Under the pieces are notes generated by a model that did no database searches, was not told the origin of the DNA, and was given only the letters and a program-made list of their open reading frames with translations. This document shows, in pieces, positions 15,742 through 23,984 of a stretch of 64,000 nucleotides of DNA (its first letter is position 1; each line of letters begins with the position of its first letter). The stretch covers positions 1-64,000 of the forward strand of contig NZ_JACHXS010000017.1 in assembly GCF_014192225.1 (NCBI RefSeq). The letters run 5' to 3'. Source of the DNA: Pseudoduganella umbonata. GTDB taxonomy: Bacteria > Pseudomonadota > Gammaproteobacteria > Burkholderiales > Burkholderiaceae_D. A program made the translations under genes and the position numbers.

Positions 15742-16973
15742 CAGGCAGCCTTCAGCGGATGGCAGCCCGGCACGGCGGGCCCGGACGCATCGAACTGTTT
15801 ATAGGTCAGGATGAATTCCTGGTGGCCCAGCGCCTCCGAGCAGGTTTCCTCGCCGTTCGCCACGCGTGCCACCAGGTCGACGATCTCGTCGCCCACCTGC
15901 TGCAGCGACGCCTGCCCCGACAGGATGCGGCCGGCGTTGACGTCCATGTCCTCGGCCAGCCGTTCATAGGTGGCGGGATTGGCGCATACCTTGATGACGG
16001 GGGCGATGGCCGAACCGACCACCGAGCCGCGGCCGGTGGTGAACAGCGTGATGTGGGCGCCGCACGACAGCAGTTCCACGATCTCGGCATTGTCCGAGAT
16101 GTTCGGGAAGCCGAAGCGCACTTCGCCGTCCGGCACGACGTCCAGCAGGTACAGGCCACCGGTGGCCGGCTGGTCGCCCGGCTTCAGGATGCCGGCGATC
16201 GGCGACGCCCCGCTCTTCGCATAGGCGCCCAGCGATTTCTCCTCCTGCGTGGTCAGCCCGCCATCGGCATTGCCGGGGGCGAAACTGCCGTGGCCCAGCA
16301 CCGTGTAGTAGCGCGCCGCCTTGTCCACGCAACGCACGATCGCGTCGCCCAGTTCGGGAGTCGCGGCACGCCGCTTCATGTGGAATTCGCAGCCCACCAG
16401 TTCGCCCGTCTCCTCGAAGATGCATGTGGCGCCGGCGCCGACCAGCCGGTCGAAGGCCACGCCCACGGCGGGGTTGGCGGTGATGCCGCTGGTGCTGTCG
16501 GAACCGCCGCAGATCGTGGCGACGACCAGTTCGTCCAGCCGCATCGGCACGCGCGGCTGCGCGGCCAGCGACTCCAGCGCCCAGCGCACCCATTCCACGC
16601 CATCGGCCACGCTGGTGCGCGTGCCGCGGTTTTCCTGGATCGTGATCGTGTGTACCGGCCGGCCGCTGGCGGCCACGGTCTCCTCCAGGCCGCGGCGGTT
16701 GAAGCTTTCGCAGCCCAGCGCCACGATCAGTGCCGCGCCCACGTTCGGGTGCGTGGCCAGGCGCTTCATCATGCGGTCGGCATAGTCGTTCGGGTAACAG
16801 CCGGGGAAGCCGATCAGGTGCACCGGCTGGCCATGGAAGGTGTTCACGACCAGCCGTGCCACGTGGTGCGCGCATTCGACCGTGTAGATGACAACCACGA
16901 CGTTGCGGATGCCCTTGCGGCCATCGTCGCGCAGGTAGCCGGCCAGCGCCGGCAGCGAAGAGCGGTCGTTCAT
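15741..16973 (-). CDS. UxaA-family (altronase) dehydratase, large subunit; probable L-fuconate dehydratase
   Basis: A 410-residue protein matching the C-terminal catalytic part of altronate dehydratase/galactarate dehydratase enzymes. Family motifs seen: GYLRDDGRKGIRN, GFPGCYPND, ALGCESF, CGGSDSTSGITANPAVG and GHGSFAPGN. In Herbaspirillum and related bacteria such proteins dehydrate L-fuconate to 2-keto-3-deoxy-L-fuconate. The partner SAF-domain protein is encoded separately two bases upstream, so the enzyme is split. The ATG at 16973 is used because homology starts there. Altronate or another C6 sugar acid as substrate cannot be excluded. Confidence 0.85.
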   Translation of the reverse strand: MNDRSSLPALAGYLRDDGRKGIRNVVVVIYTVECAHHVARLVVNTFHGQPVHLIGFPGCYPNDYADRMMKRLATHPNVGAALIVALGCESFNRRGLEETVAASGRPVHTITIQENRGTRTSVADGVEWVRWALESLAAQPRVPMRLDELVVATICGGSDSTSGITANPAVGVAFDRLVGAGATCIFEETGELVGCEFHMKRRAATPELGDAIVRCVDKAARYYTVLGHGSFAPGNADGGLTTQEEKSLGAYAKSGASPIAGILKPGDQPATGGLYLLDVVPDGEVRFGFPNISDNAEIVELLSCGAHITLFTTGRGSVVGSAIAPVIKVCANPATYERLAEDMDVNAGRILSGQASLQQVGDEIVDLVARVANGEETCSEALGHQEFILTYKQFDASGPAVPGCHPLKAA

Positions 16974-16975
16974 GA

Positions 16976-17335
16976 TCAGTGGGTGCTCCCGATGAAGGAT
17001 GTGCTGTCGTCGGCCAATGTGTACGTGGGGATGTAGTCGCTGACGAGGTTGTGTGTGTGCAGGATCGCGCCCTGCGCCACCGGCGCCGTGACGCTGCCGA
17101 TCAGCGCGCCGTAGCGCAGCACCTTGTCGCCCGGCGCGAGTGCGACGCGGGCCACCTTGTAACCCAGCGGCACGGCGTCCGGCAATGCCACGCGGACGCC
17201 GTCGATGTCCACCGCCTCGCCGGCGGCCAGCGGCATCCGGGCGATCAGGCAATTGTCCTCGGGAGACATCAGCAACAGCTGCGGTAACTGTGCTTCCAAC
17301 TGGGGGGGCGCCGCTGGCGCCGGATCTGGGTACAT
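16976..17335 (-). CDS. UxaA-family dehydratase, small SAF-domain subunit
   Basis: A 119-residue protein whose residues 25-110 form the SAF domain of altronase-type dehydratases (MSPEDNCLIA at its start, LGYKVARVAL, ILHTHNLVSDY). It is the N-terminal half of a dehydratase that in Escherichia coli UxaA is one chain. ATG 17335 has GGAG eight bases upstream; a longer TTG start at 17380 exists but lacks a ribosome site. A run of seven C on the coding strand (17302-17308) lies early in the gene. It is the first gene of the operon that runs to 11605. Confidence 0.8.
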   Translation of the reverse strand: MYPDPAPAAPPQLEAQLPQLLLMSPEDNCLIARMPLAAGEAVDIDGVRVALPDAVPLGYKVARVALAPGDKVLRYGALIGSVTAPVAQGAILHTHNLVSDYIPTYTLADDSTSFIGSTH

Positions 17336-17409
17336 CGCGGCAATCTCCGTCAACTCGGGCAACCCGGGCAACTCGGTCAATGTTTCATGTTCGATCTTCC
17401 ATGCTCAAT

Positions 17410-17429
17410 GTATTAAATATATTCAGTAC
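17410..17429. promoter_or_regulatory. 20-bp palindrome upstream of the sugar-acid operon, similar to one at 47967
   Basis: GTATTAAATATATTCAGTAC is a near-perfect inverted repeat (8 of 10 pairs). Its reverse complement matches the site at 47967-47986 in 16 of 20 bases, with a shared GTACTG(A/T)ATATATTT core. Both lie upstream of sugar-acid catabolic genes (75 bp before the SAF subunit here), so a common regulator is likely. The regulator gene is not recognisable in this window. Confidence 0.55.
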
Positions 17430-17476
17430 CGTCAACTGGTTTTTCGGCCGATGGTTACAGCAATCAAATGCGTGAT

Positions 17477-17490
17477 TGATTGCGCAAACA
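17477..17490. promoter_or_regulatory. LacI-type operator candidate 1 in the divergent promoter region
   Basis: TGATTGCGCAAACA is a palindrome with six of seven pairs matching and a GC dinucleotide centre, the shape of LacI/GalR-family operators. It lies between the dehydratase operon (minus) and the pectinesterase gene (plus), and shares GCGCAAACA with the next site 29 bp on. Confidence 0.5.
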
Positions 17491-17504
17491 TTTATACGAC
17501 ACTG

Positions 17505-17520
17505 TTGTGAGCGCAAACAA
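17505..17520. promoter_or_regulatory. LacI-type operator candidate 2 (close to the symmetric lac operator)
   Basis: TTGTGAGCGCAAACAA matches the symmetric lac operator core TTGTGAGCGCTCACAA at 14 of 16 bases. It lies 76 bp before the pectinesterase start. This indicates a LacI/GalR-family sugar repressor for the bidirectional control region, not LacI itself. Confidence 0.55.
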
Positions 17521-17530
17521 AAAACGTTTT
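17521..17530. promoter_or_regulatory. Palindrome with AAACGTTT core upstream of pectinesterase
   Basis: AAAACGTTTT is a perfect 10-bp palindrome directly next to operator candidate 2. Its AAACGTTT core recurs inside the first codons of the downstream TonB receptor (18844-18851). A CG-centred palindrome of this kind is typical of LacI-family operators. Function is inferred. Confidence 0.45.
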
Positions 17531-17595
17531 ACTTACACCGTGGTTGTTTGTAGCATCAATAAAAAGAAAACAACGAAGCGCCTCACGGAGGAGAC

Positions 17596-18621
17596 ATGAA
17601 CAAGCCACTAGCGCGCGCCCTGGCCGGCGCCGCCCTGCTGCTATGCAGCGCCATCGGTGCATCCGCCGAAACGCGCACGATCGTCGTGACGCCGGACGGC
17701 AGCGGCGACGCCCGCACGGTGCAGGAAGCCTTCGCGGCCGTGCCCGACAACAGCCCGGAACGCACCGTCATCCTGGTCAAGCCGGGCGTGTATGACGGCC
17801 AGAAGATCCTGCGCAAGGAAAAACGCAACGTCACGCTGCAGGGCGAGGTGGCCGATACCACAATCCTGACCTGGCACGTCAACACCAACGAGGAACAGCC
17901 GCACGGCACCGACCCGCGCCACAAGGGCACCGCGCTGGTCGTGCTGGCGGACGGCTTCCGCGCCGACCGGCTGACCTTCCGGAACACCTCGGGCGACCAT
18001 GGCCAGGCGCTGGCGCTGCGCATCGACGGCGACCGCGCCGTGGTCACCAGCAGCCGCCTGCTCGGCTGGCAGGATACGGTGATGCTGAACCACGGCCGGC
18101 ACTACTTCCGCGACACGTACATCGAGGGCCGCGTCGATTTCATCTACGGCAGCGGCACGTCGGTATTCGAGCGGTGCGAGATCCGCAGCAAGAACGGCGG
18201 CTATGTCACGGCGGCCAGCACGCCGGCCGAGCGGCCCTATGGCTTCGTCTTCATCGACAGCCGGCTGACCAGCGATCCGGCACCGTGGGTCGACCCCACC
18301 GGCAGGATCGAAGCCAAGGCGCCGACGCCGCTGGCCTTCCTGGGCAGGCCGTGGCGGCCGCATGGCGCGGTCGCGTTCATCAATACCGACATGGGCGCGC
18401 ACATCCGGCCCGAGGGCTGGCACAACTGGGGCAAGCCGGACAACGAGAAAACCGCGCGCTATGTGGAGTACAACAGCCGCGGCCCCGGTGCCCATCCCGG
18501 CCAGCGCGTCGCCTGGTCGCGGCAACTGACCGACGCCGAAGCGCGGCAGTACACCGTCGCGAACATCCTCGGCGGCAGCGACGGCTGGCGGCCGCAGGAA
18601 ACGTTACCCGGCGCCTTGTAG
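17596..18621 (+). CDS. Secreted pectinesterase (CE8 family)
   Basis: A 341-residue pectin methylesterase with a Sec signal peptide (cleavage near AIGASA-ET). The right-handed beta-helix motifs of CE8 are present: GDHGQALALR, LLGWQDTVML, YIEGRVDFIYGSG with the catalytic Asp, and LGRPWRP with the active-site Arg. It removes methyl groups from pectin so that lyases and hydrolases can act. GGAGGAG precedes the ATG. It is divergent from the sugar-acid operon, shares a control region with LacI-type palindromes, and is followed by a large TonB receptor, which together suggest a plant cell-wall polysaccharide locus. Confidence 0.92.
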   Translation: MNKPLARALAGAALLLCSAIGASAETRTIVVTPDGSGDARTVQEAFAAVPDNSPERTVILVKPGVYDGQKILRKEKRNVTLQGEVADTTILTWHVNTNEEQPHGTDPRHKGTALVVLADGFRADRLTFRNTSGDHGQALALRIDGDRAVVTSSRLLGWQDTVMLNHGRHYFRDTYIEGRVDFIYGSGTSVFERCEIRSKNGGYVTAASTPAERPYGFVFIDSRLTSDPAPWVDPTGRIEAKAPTPLAFLGRPWRPHGAVAFINTDMGAHIRPEGWHNWGKPDNEKTARYVEYNSRGPGAHPGQRVAWSRQLTDAEARQYTVANILGGSDGWRPQETLPGAL

Positions 18622-18647
18622 AAGTCCCGCAGACAACTGTTGCTCGA

Positions 18648-18700
18648 AAAATGGGCGGTCCGGCGTTCCGGACGTACCGGTGCGCCGGACCGCCCATTTT
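18648..18700 (+). terminator. Long hairpin between pectinesterase and TonB receptor
   Basis: An 18-bp perfect inverted repeat (AAAATGGGCGGTCCGGCG at 18648-18665 with its complement at 18683-18700) encloses a 17-nt loop. The stem has A/T ends on both sides, so it could end transcription from either direction. It sits 26 bp after the pectinesterase stop and may limit read-through into the receptor gene. Confidence 0.6.
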
Positions 18701-18716
18701 CGGGAAACATTTCCCG
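18701..18716. promoter_or_regulatory. Short perfect palindrome before the large TonB receptor
   Basis: CGGGAAACATTTCCCG has 7-bp arms around a two-base centre. It begins right after the long hairpin and lies 95 bp before the receptor start. It could be an operator or the lower part of a composite hairpin; I cannot tell which. Confidence 0.3.
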
Positions 18717-18810
18717 GCCGCTAAGGTCCTGTATCCCGTTTCATGACAAAACCAGGCACGGCCGGACCCGGCACGCCTGCACACAACACTAAAGCCCAAT
18801 GGAGGAGACC

Positions 18811-21800
18811 ATGAACCGTCACACTAGCCGTCACTTTGAAGTTAAACGTTTAACGCGCGCAGTGTCACTGGCGCTCGTTTCGCTTGTCGCCAGCCAAGCC
18901 GCGCTGGCCCAGCAGGCTTCCAGCCCCGCGGCCGATTCCGGCACGGCGGCCGATAACGGGCCGGTGCACCGGGTCGAGGTGGTGGCCACCCGCGCCTCGC
19001 AGCAGTCCGGCATCGAACGCAAGAAGAACGCCGCCACGGCGATGGACTCGATCGTGGCGGAGGACGTGGGTTCGCTGCCCGACCGGAACGTGGGCGAGGC
19101 GATCTCGCGCATGGCCGGCATCGTGCTCGACCGCGGCGACTATGGCGAAGGCGTGACGGTCTCGGTGCGCGGCAACGGCGCCGACCTGACCCGCGTGGAG
19201 CTCGACGGCCAGAGCGTGCAGTCGGCCGGCGGCACCGACGCCGGCGGGTCCGGCGGCGCGAACAGCCGCGGCACCGAGTTCCGCCAGCTGTCCGCGGACC
19301 TGATCAAGAGCGTCGACGTGGTGAAAGGCTCGACGGCCGACATGACCGAAGGCGCGCTGGGCGGCGGCATCGTCATCAAGACCCGCACCGGCCTCGACTT
19401 CAAGAAGCCGTTCGCCTCGCTGCGGCTGGGCGGCAGCCACAATTCGCTCGACAAGAAGTGGAAGCCGGACGCCAACCTGATCCTGGCGAACAAGTACCTG
19501 GACGGCCGCCTCGGCCTGATGCTGAACGCGTCGCACAGCACGCTGAACAACGAAGCGCATTCGATGCAGGTGTCGCAGACCGCGCAGCAGGGTTACTACC
19601 GGCTGCTGGACTTCGACAACTCGCCCGACAAAACCTACAGCTTCCTGCCCGGCACCGTGGCCAGCGACGACAGCACGGCCACCACGCCGATCCTGCGCAC
19701 GCCAATGGGCGGCACCAACTTCCTGAACTCGGAGTCGCCGCTGTCGCTGATCACCAAGTCGGCCGGCGCGCAGACCAAACAGGATTGCCACAACCTGTTC
19801 CCCGACCTGTCGGCCGCGCAGCTCGCACTGATCCCGACCAACGGCCAGGGCCCGGCGCGGGCGCAGCGCGGCAACGAACTGCTCACCTGCCTGAACCAGT
19901 GGAACGACTACACGCCGTCCAACGTGCGCTACTTCATCAAGAAAGAACACGACCGCAAGGACAACCTGGACCTGCGCGCCGACTTCAAGGTGAACAGCAA
20001 GCTCACCGTGTATGCCAAGGGCAGCTTCAACCGCCGCGAGACGCGCATCGAGCAGATGACCTACCAGCTCGGCCTCGTGAAGAATCCGAACCAGCTGCCC
20101 AATCCGCTGGTCACGCCCGGCTACACGGGCACGGTATTCGCCGACGACAACGTCAACAACGTGCGCGGCGTCGCGCCCGGCTCGGGCTTCCACCTGTACC
20201 CGAACGGCTATTCGACGCGTTCGAACAACTACCCGATCCGCGGCGCCGTCACCAACATCGATCCGGCTTCCGTGCTGGTCGACCCGAGCCACCACCTGAC
20301 CCGCTTCACGGTTTCGGACGGCCAGGCGATTCCCGACCAGACGCTGGAATTCGCCCGCACCGTCAGCCGCTACCTGCAGACGGGCGGCACCTACAGGAGC
20401 AATGGACTGACGGCCGAATTCTTCCTGGCCGATGCCCGCTCGGACTTTCGCCGGGTGCAGCAGCGCATGAGCTACACGCTGAACACCGGCCCGACCACGT
20501 TCGAACTCGATCCGAGCGGCCTGTGGGGCTTCCAGTTCCCGAGCGGCGTCAACCAGGCCGACCCGGCCGGCTACGCGGCGCTGTTCCCGCGCACCGTCGG
20601 CGACGCCAGGCTGGGCAACACCAACACCATCTTCCGGCCGAACTACCCGGCCGCCGTGCAGCCGCTGCGCACGATGGCGACCGGCATCCTGTGGCTGCCG
20701 CAGATCCGCGAAACTGGCGAGCGCACCGCCAGGCTGGACGTGACGTACATGACGCCGGAAAGCATCCCGTTCTTCAAGCGCCTGAAGGCCGGCTTCAACC
20801 TGCGCGACAGCTACAGCAACTCGTGGGAAGGCGGTGCCGGCGACCGGACGGTCCGCGCGGCCCAGGGTACCTATGGGACCGCCGGCTACGTCCCCGGCAT
20901 CTACCTGCCGCAGGCGCGCGTGGACAACCGCTTCGAGGGCTGCCAGAACACCGCCGCGTCGCTGGCGCCGGGCGGCGACGCCTGCCAGTACGGCATGAAT
21001 CCACCGGGCGACCCGCGCTCGGGCCGCGATGGCACACTGGTGCTGACGCCGCAGGAATTCCAGAACATCATCGCGCAGACGCTGACCAAGCCGGCTACCG
21101 GCACGTCGTTCTTCCACGGCGCCAGGGACCGCCCGTCGATCCTGCCGCAGAACTGGATGGGCATCGACATTGCCAACGCCGTCAAGCTGACCAACTTCGC
21201 CAACCGCAACTGGGACTGCGTGAAGACCTGCACGGCCACCGACGGCAAGGTGTACGAACAGCCCGTCAACAAGCTCAAGGAGCGCATCGACGCGTTCTAC
21301 CTGATGACCGACTTCGGCCTGGACCAGGTGCCGTACACCGGACGGGAACTGCCGTTCGGCCTGGAACTGGACGGCAACGTGGGCGTGCGCTACGTGCGCA
21401 GCCGCGTCAACGGCACCGGCACGATGACGTTCACGTCGTACTCGAAGACGGCGCTGTACGACGCGGAAGACCCGGAAAACTCGGCCGGCTACGTGCAGTC
21501 GTCGATCGTGCAGAACACGTCGGTCGACGCCGAAACCACCGACGTGCTGCCCAGCCTGAACCTGGCGACGTGGCTGCGCCCGGACGAACTGGTGCTGCGC
21601 TACAGCGTGGCCAAGACGGTGGCGCGGCCGCCGATCCAGCAGTTGCTGCCGGCCAGTACCTGCATCTACGACGAACGCGCCGTGGATCTCGATTCCGACG
21701 GCACGCAGCGCTGCAACGGCACGATCGGCAACCCGGCGCTGAAGGCGCGCAAGAACGTCAACCAGAACCTGTCGCTGGAGTACTATCCGAACCGCGACAC

Positions 21801-22548
21801 GATGTTCAGCCTCGCCTACTTCACGCAGAAGGGCAAGGTCGGCCAGTTCATCACCGAAGGCGTCAGCGGCGGCCAGCTGTTCGCCGGCTCCGACCTGGTG
21901 GACCCGCAGACGGGCGTGAAGCTGTCCGACCTGCCGTTCAACTACGCGACCTACGTGAACGGCCCCGTGTCGACCCGCAAGGGCGCCGAATTCAGCACCA
22001 AGACGGCATTCACGTTCCTGCCGGGCTTCCTGTCCAACACGGGCTTCGACGCCAACTACACGAAGGTGAAGTCGAAGCACGTGAACGCGGCCATCGTCGA
22101 CCTGCTGACCGGCACCGCGCTGCCGCCGGCGCGCGAATCGGAATCGCAGTACAACGTGGCGCTGTGGTATGACGACGGCCGGCTGTCGGCCCGCGTGGCG
22201 CTGCAGGGTGCCGCGGCCTGGTTCACCTGCATCTCGCCATGCACCCAGACCCCGCGCGAGCTGATCAACTACCCGGCGCAGGGCGTGATCGCCAACAATT
22301 CCACGCCGAAGATCTACTCGCCCGGTTCGCCGAACTTCAAGGATGCCACGCGCTTCATCGATGCGAAGATCGGCTGGAAATGGCGTCCGGACGTGGAGTT
22401 CTTCATCGAAGGCCGCAACATCGGCAACGCCACCACGTCGAACAGCCAGGCCCAGTACGCACCGCTCAGCGACGGCGTGCCGAACCTGCTGGACTATGCC
22501 TACGCCGGCCGCCGCATCATGGTGGGCGTGTCGTTCCGCACGCTGTAG
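18811..22548 (+). CDS. Large TonB-dependent receptor, probably for pectin-derived oligosaccharides
   Basis: A 1,245-residue outer-membrane receptor of the long proteobacterial carbohydrate type. Signal peptide: residues 1-34 (ends in SQAALAQ). The plug (about 60-200) has AEDVGSLPDRNVGEAISRMA, VSVRGNGADLTRVELDG and LIKSVDVVKGS; the barrel ends in the aromatic-containing VGVSFRTL. ATG 18811 is chosen for its AGGAG site seven bases upstream; ATG 18799 has none. It follows a secreted pectinesterase, so it may import oligogalacturonides or another cell-wall glycan. A perfect 14-bp palindrome with an AAACGTTT core lies inside codons 11-15. Confidence 0.88.
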   Translation: MNRHTSRHFEVKRLTRAVSLALVSLVASQAALAQQASSPAADSGTAADNGPVHRVEVVATRASQQSGIERKKNAATAMDSIVAEDVGSLPDRNVGEAISRMAGIVLDRGDYGEGVTVSVRGNGADLTRVELDGQSVQSAGGTDAGGSGGANSRGTEFRQLSADLIKSVDVVKGSTADMTEGALGGGIVIKTRTGLDFKKPFASLRLGGSHNSLDKKWKPDANLILANKYLDGRLGLMLNASHSTLNNEAHSMQVSQTAQQGYYRLLDFDNSPDKTYSFLPGTVASDDSTATTPILRTPMGGTNFLNSESPLSLITKSAGAQTKQDCHNLFPDLSAAQLALIPTNGQGPARAQRGNELLTCLNQWNDYTPSNVRYFIKKEHDRKDNLDLRADFKVNSKLTVYAKGSFNRRETRIEQMTYQLGLVKNPNQLPNPLVTPGYTGTVFADDNVNNVRGVAPGSGFHLYPNGYSTRSNNYPIRGAVTNIDPASVLVDPSHHLTRFTVSDGQAIPDQTLEFARTVSRYLQTGGTYRSNGLTAEFFLADARSDFRRVQQRMSYTLNTGPTTFELDPSGLWGFQFPSGVNQADPAGYAALFPRTVGDARLGNTNTIFRPNYPAAVQPLRTMATGILWLPQIRETGERTARLDVTYMTPESIPFFKRLKAGFNLRDSYSNSWEGGAGDRTVRAAQGTYGTAGYVPGIYLPQARVDNRFEGCQNTAASLAPGGDACQYGMNPPGDPRSGRDGTLVLTPQEFQNIIAQTLTKPATGTSFFHGARDRPSILPQNWMGIDIANAVKLTNFANRNWDCVKTCTATDGKVYEQPVNKLKERIDAFYLMTDFGLDQVPYTGRELPFGLELDGNVGVRYVRSRVNGTGTMTFTSYSKTALYDAEDPENSAGYVQSSIVQNTSVDAETTDVLPSLNLATWLRPDELVLRYSVAKTVARPPIQQLLPASTCIYDERAVDLDSDGTQRCNGTIGNPALKARKNVNQNLSLEYYPNRDTMFSLAYFTQKGKVGQFITEGVSGGQLFAGSDLVDPQTGVKLSDLPFNYATYVNGPVSTRKGAEFSTKTAFTFLPGFLSNTGFDANYTKVKSKHVNAAIVDLLTGTALPPARESESQYNVALWYDDGRLSARVALQGAAAWFTCISPCTQTPRELINYPAQGVIANNSTPKIYSPGSPNFKDATRFIDAKIGWKWRPDVEFFIEGRNIGNATTSNSQAQYAPLSDGVPNLLDYAYAGRRIMVGVSFRTL
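18841..18854. promoter_or_regulatory. Intragenic 14-bp perfect palindrome at the 5' end of the TonB receptor
   Basis: GTTAAACGTTTAAC is fully self-complementary and lies 30 bp into the receptor coding region. It forces AT-rich codons (GTT, AAA, CGT, TTA) that are rare in this genome. It shares AAACGTTT with the palindrome before the pectinesterase gene, so it may be a downstream operator of the same LacI-type regulator. Confidence 0.45.
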
Positions 22549-22571
22549 GCAACGCGCGCATGGAGGGGATC

Positions 22572-22599
22572 GGATACCCGCAGGGTGTCCGGCCCTTTT
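22572..22599 (+). terminator. Probable terminator after the TonB receptor
   Basis: GGATACCC and GGGTGTCC (22572-22590) form an 8-bp stem with one G-T pair and a GCA loop, followed by GGCCCTTTT. It lies 24 bp after the receptor stop codon. The remaining part of the 341-bp gap to the next gene holds nothing else I recognise. Confidence 0.45.
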
Positions 22600-22889
22600 C
22601 GAAAGGCCTCTGGCCGACACCGGCTCCCGGCGCTCCTCGTCAAGCGCAGGTATCGACCACGTTGCCCGGCGGCCCCGGTCCTGCCGACCTGCCGCTGCTC
22701 CGCCCCCCGTTCGCCTGTCGCCCTCCCTTTGTTTGCGACGTCATCGTCGGCACCGCGTCGGCGAGCTGAACCACGCCAAAGGAAAAGGCACGTAAAGATC
22801 TCCTCGCTCGAGCGTGTACACTGCGCCCGTGCCTGCCTTGCTTTGCCGAGGCGGGCCGCCGACGTCAATGAACAAGAGAGCGGAATGCC

Positions 22890-23984
22890 ATGAAAATATC
22901 CAGTTCCCTGCCCGCGTGGACGATCGCCGCGCCCGTCGCCGCCTGGCTGCTGCTGGCCGGCAAGGCTGCCGGTGTCGACCAGATGCTGGGCGGGGCCTAT
23001 ATCGCCCTGCTCGCTGCCGGCCTGTTCGCCGGCGTGCTGGCGGCCGTGTTCCATGCCGAAGTGGTGGCGCACCGGATCGGCGAACCGTACGGTACGCTGG
23101 TGCTGGCGGTGGCCGTCACCTCGATCGAGGTCGCGCTGATCGTGTCGCTGATGATCGCCGGCGGCGAATCGACCACCGGCCTGGCGCGCGACACCGTGTA
23201 CGCCGCGGTGATGCTGATCCTGAACGGCATGGTCGGCATCTGCCTGCTGGCCGGCGCGCGGCGCCATGGCGAACAGCGCTTTACCCAGACCGGCGTGTCC
23301 GCCGCGCTGGCCACGCTGTCGGCGATCGCCGTGCTGACGATGGTGCTGCCGAACTACACGACCACTACGCCGGGCCCGTACTACAGCGGCAGCCAGCTGA
23401 TCTTCATCGCCGTGATCTCGCTGGTCCTGTACGGCACCTTCGTGCTGGTGCAGACCGTGCGGCACCGCGACTACTTCCTGCCCGAAGTCGCCACCGCGGA
23501 CGAAGCGGTGCACGCGCCGCCGCCGTCCGCGAAGGTCATGTGGTGGAGCAGCGCCCTGCTGCTGGCATGCCTGGGCAGCGTGGTGCTGCTGGCCAAGTCG
23601 CTGTCGCCGCCGCTGGAAGCGGCCGTGCTGGCACTGGGCGCGCCGAAGGCGCTGGTCGGCATCATCATCGCGGCCGTCGTGCTGCTGCCCGAGGGAATCG
23701 CCGCGTACCAGGCGGCGCGCGCGAACCGGCTGCAAACGAGCCTGAACCTGGCGCTCGGTTCGGCCCTGGCCAGCATCGGCCTGACGATTCCGGCGGTGGC
23801 GATCGTGTCGCTGGCCAACGGCTGGACCCTGTCGCTGGGCATCGACGTCAAGTCCACCGTGCTGCTGCTGCTGTCGATCATCGTGGCCACGATCTCGCTG
23901 GGCAACGGCCGCACCACGATCATGCAGGGCATGGTCCACGTGGTGATCTTCGCGGTCTACCTGTTCATCACGATCGTGCCGTGA
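22890..23984 (+). CDS. chaA: ChaA-type Ca2+(Na+)/H+ antiporter
   Basis: A 364-residue inner-membrane antiporter of the CaCA superfamily with about eleven helices. The two alpha-repeat motifs are visible as HRIGEPYGTLVLAVAVTSIE with EVALIVSL (about 52-85) and VLLPEGIAAYQAARANRLQT with SLNLALGSALASIGLTIP (about 265-310); the conserved Glu residues in them bind the cation. ChaA exports Ca2+ or Na+ in exchange for protons, mainly at alkaline pH. The gene stands alone; its end overlaps the convergent FAD oxidoreductase by 17 bp. Confidence 0.88.
   Translation: MKISSSLPAWTIAAPVAAWLLLAGKAAGVDQMLGGAYIALLAAGLFAGVLAAVFHAEVVAHRIGEPYGTLVLAVAVTSIEVALIVSLMIAGGESTTGLARDTVYAAVMLILNGMVGICLLAGARRHGEQRFTQTGVSAALATLSAIAVLTMVLPNYTTTTPGPYYSGSQLIFIAVISLVLYGTFVLVQTVRHRDYFLPEVATADEAVHAPPPSAKVMWWSSALLLACLGSVVLLAKSLSPPLEAAVLALGAPKALVGIIIAAVVLLPEGIAAYQAARANRLQTSLNLALGSALASIGLTIPAVAIVSLANGWTLSLGIDVKSTVLLLLSIIVATISLGNGRTTIMQGMVHVVIFAVYLFITIVP

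Noticed and set aside
17336..17380. TTG start at 17380 for the dehydratase small subunit
   Set aside because: ATG 17335 has a clear GGAG ribosome site at correct spacing, and the added 15 residues are low-complexity.
18865..22620. A 1,251-codon minus-strand open frame opposite the large TonB receptor
   Set aside because: Its composition is that of a GC-rich antisense shadow; the sense frame has signal peptide, plug motifs and barrel end.
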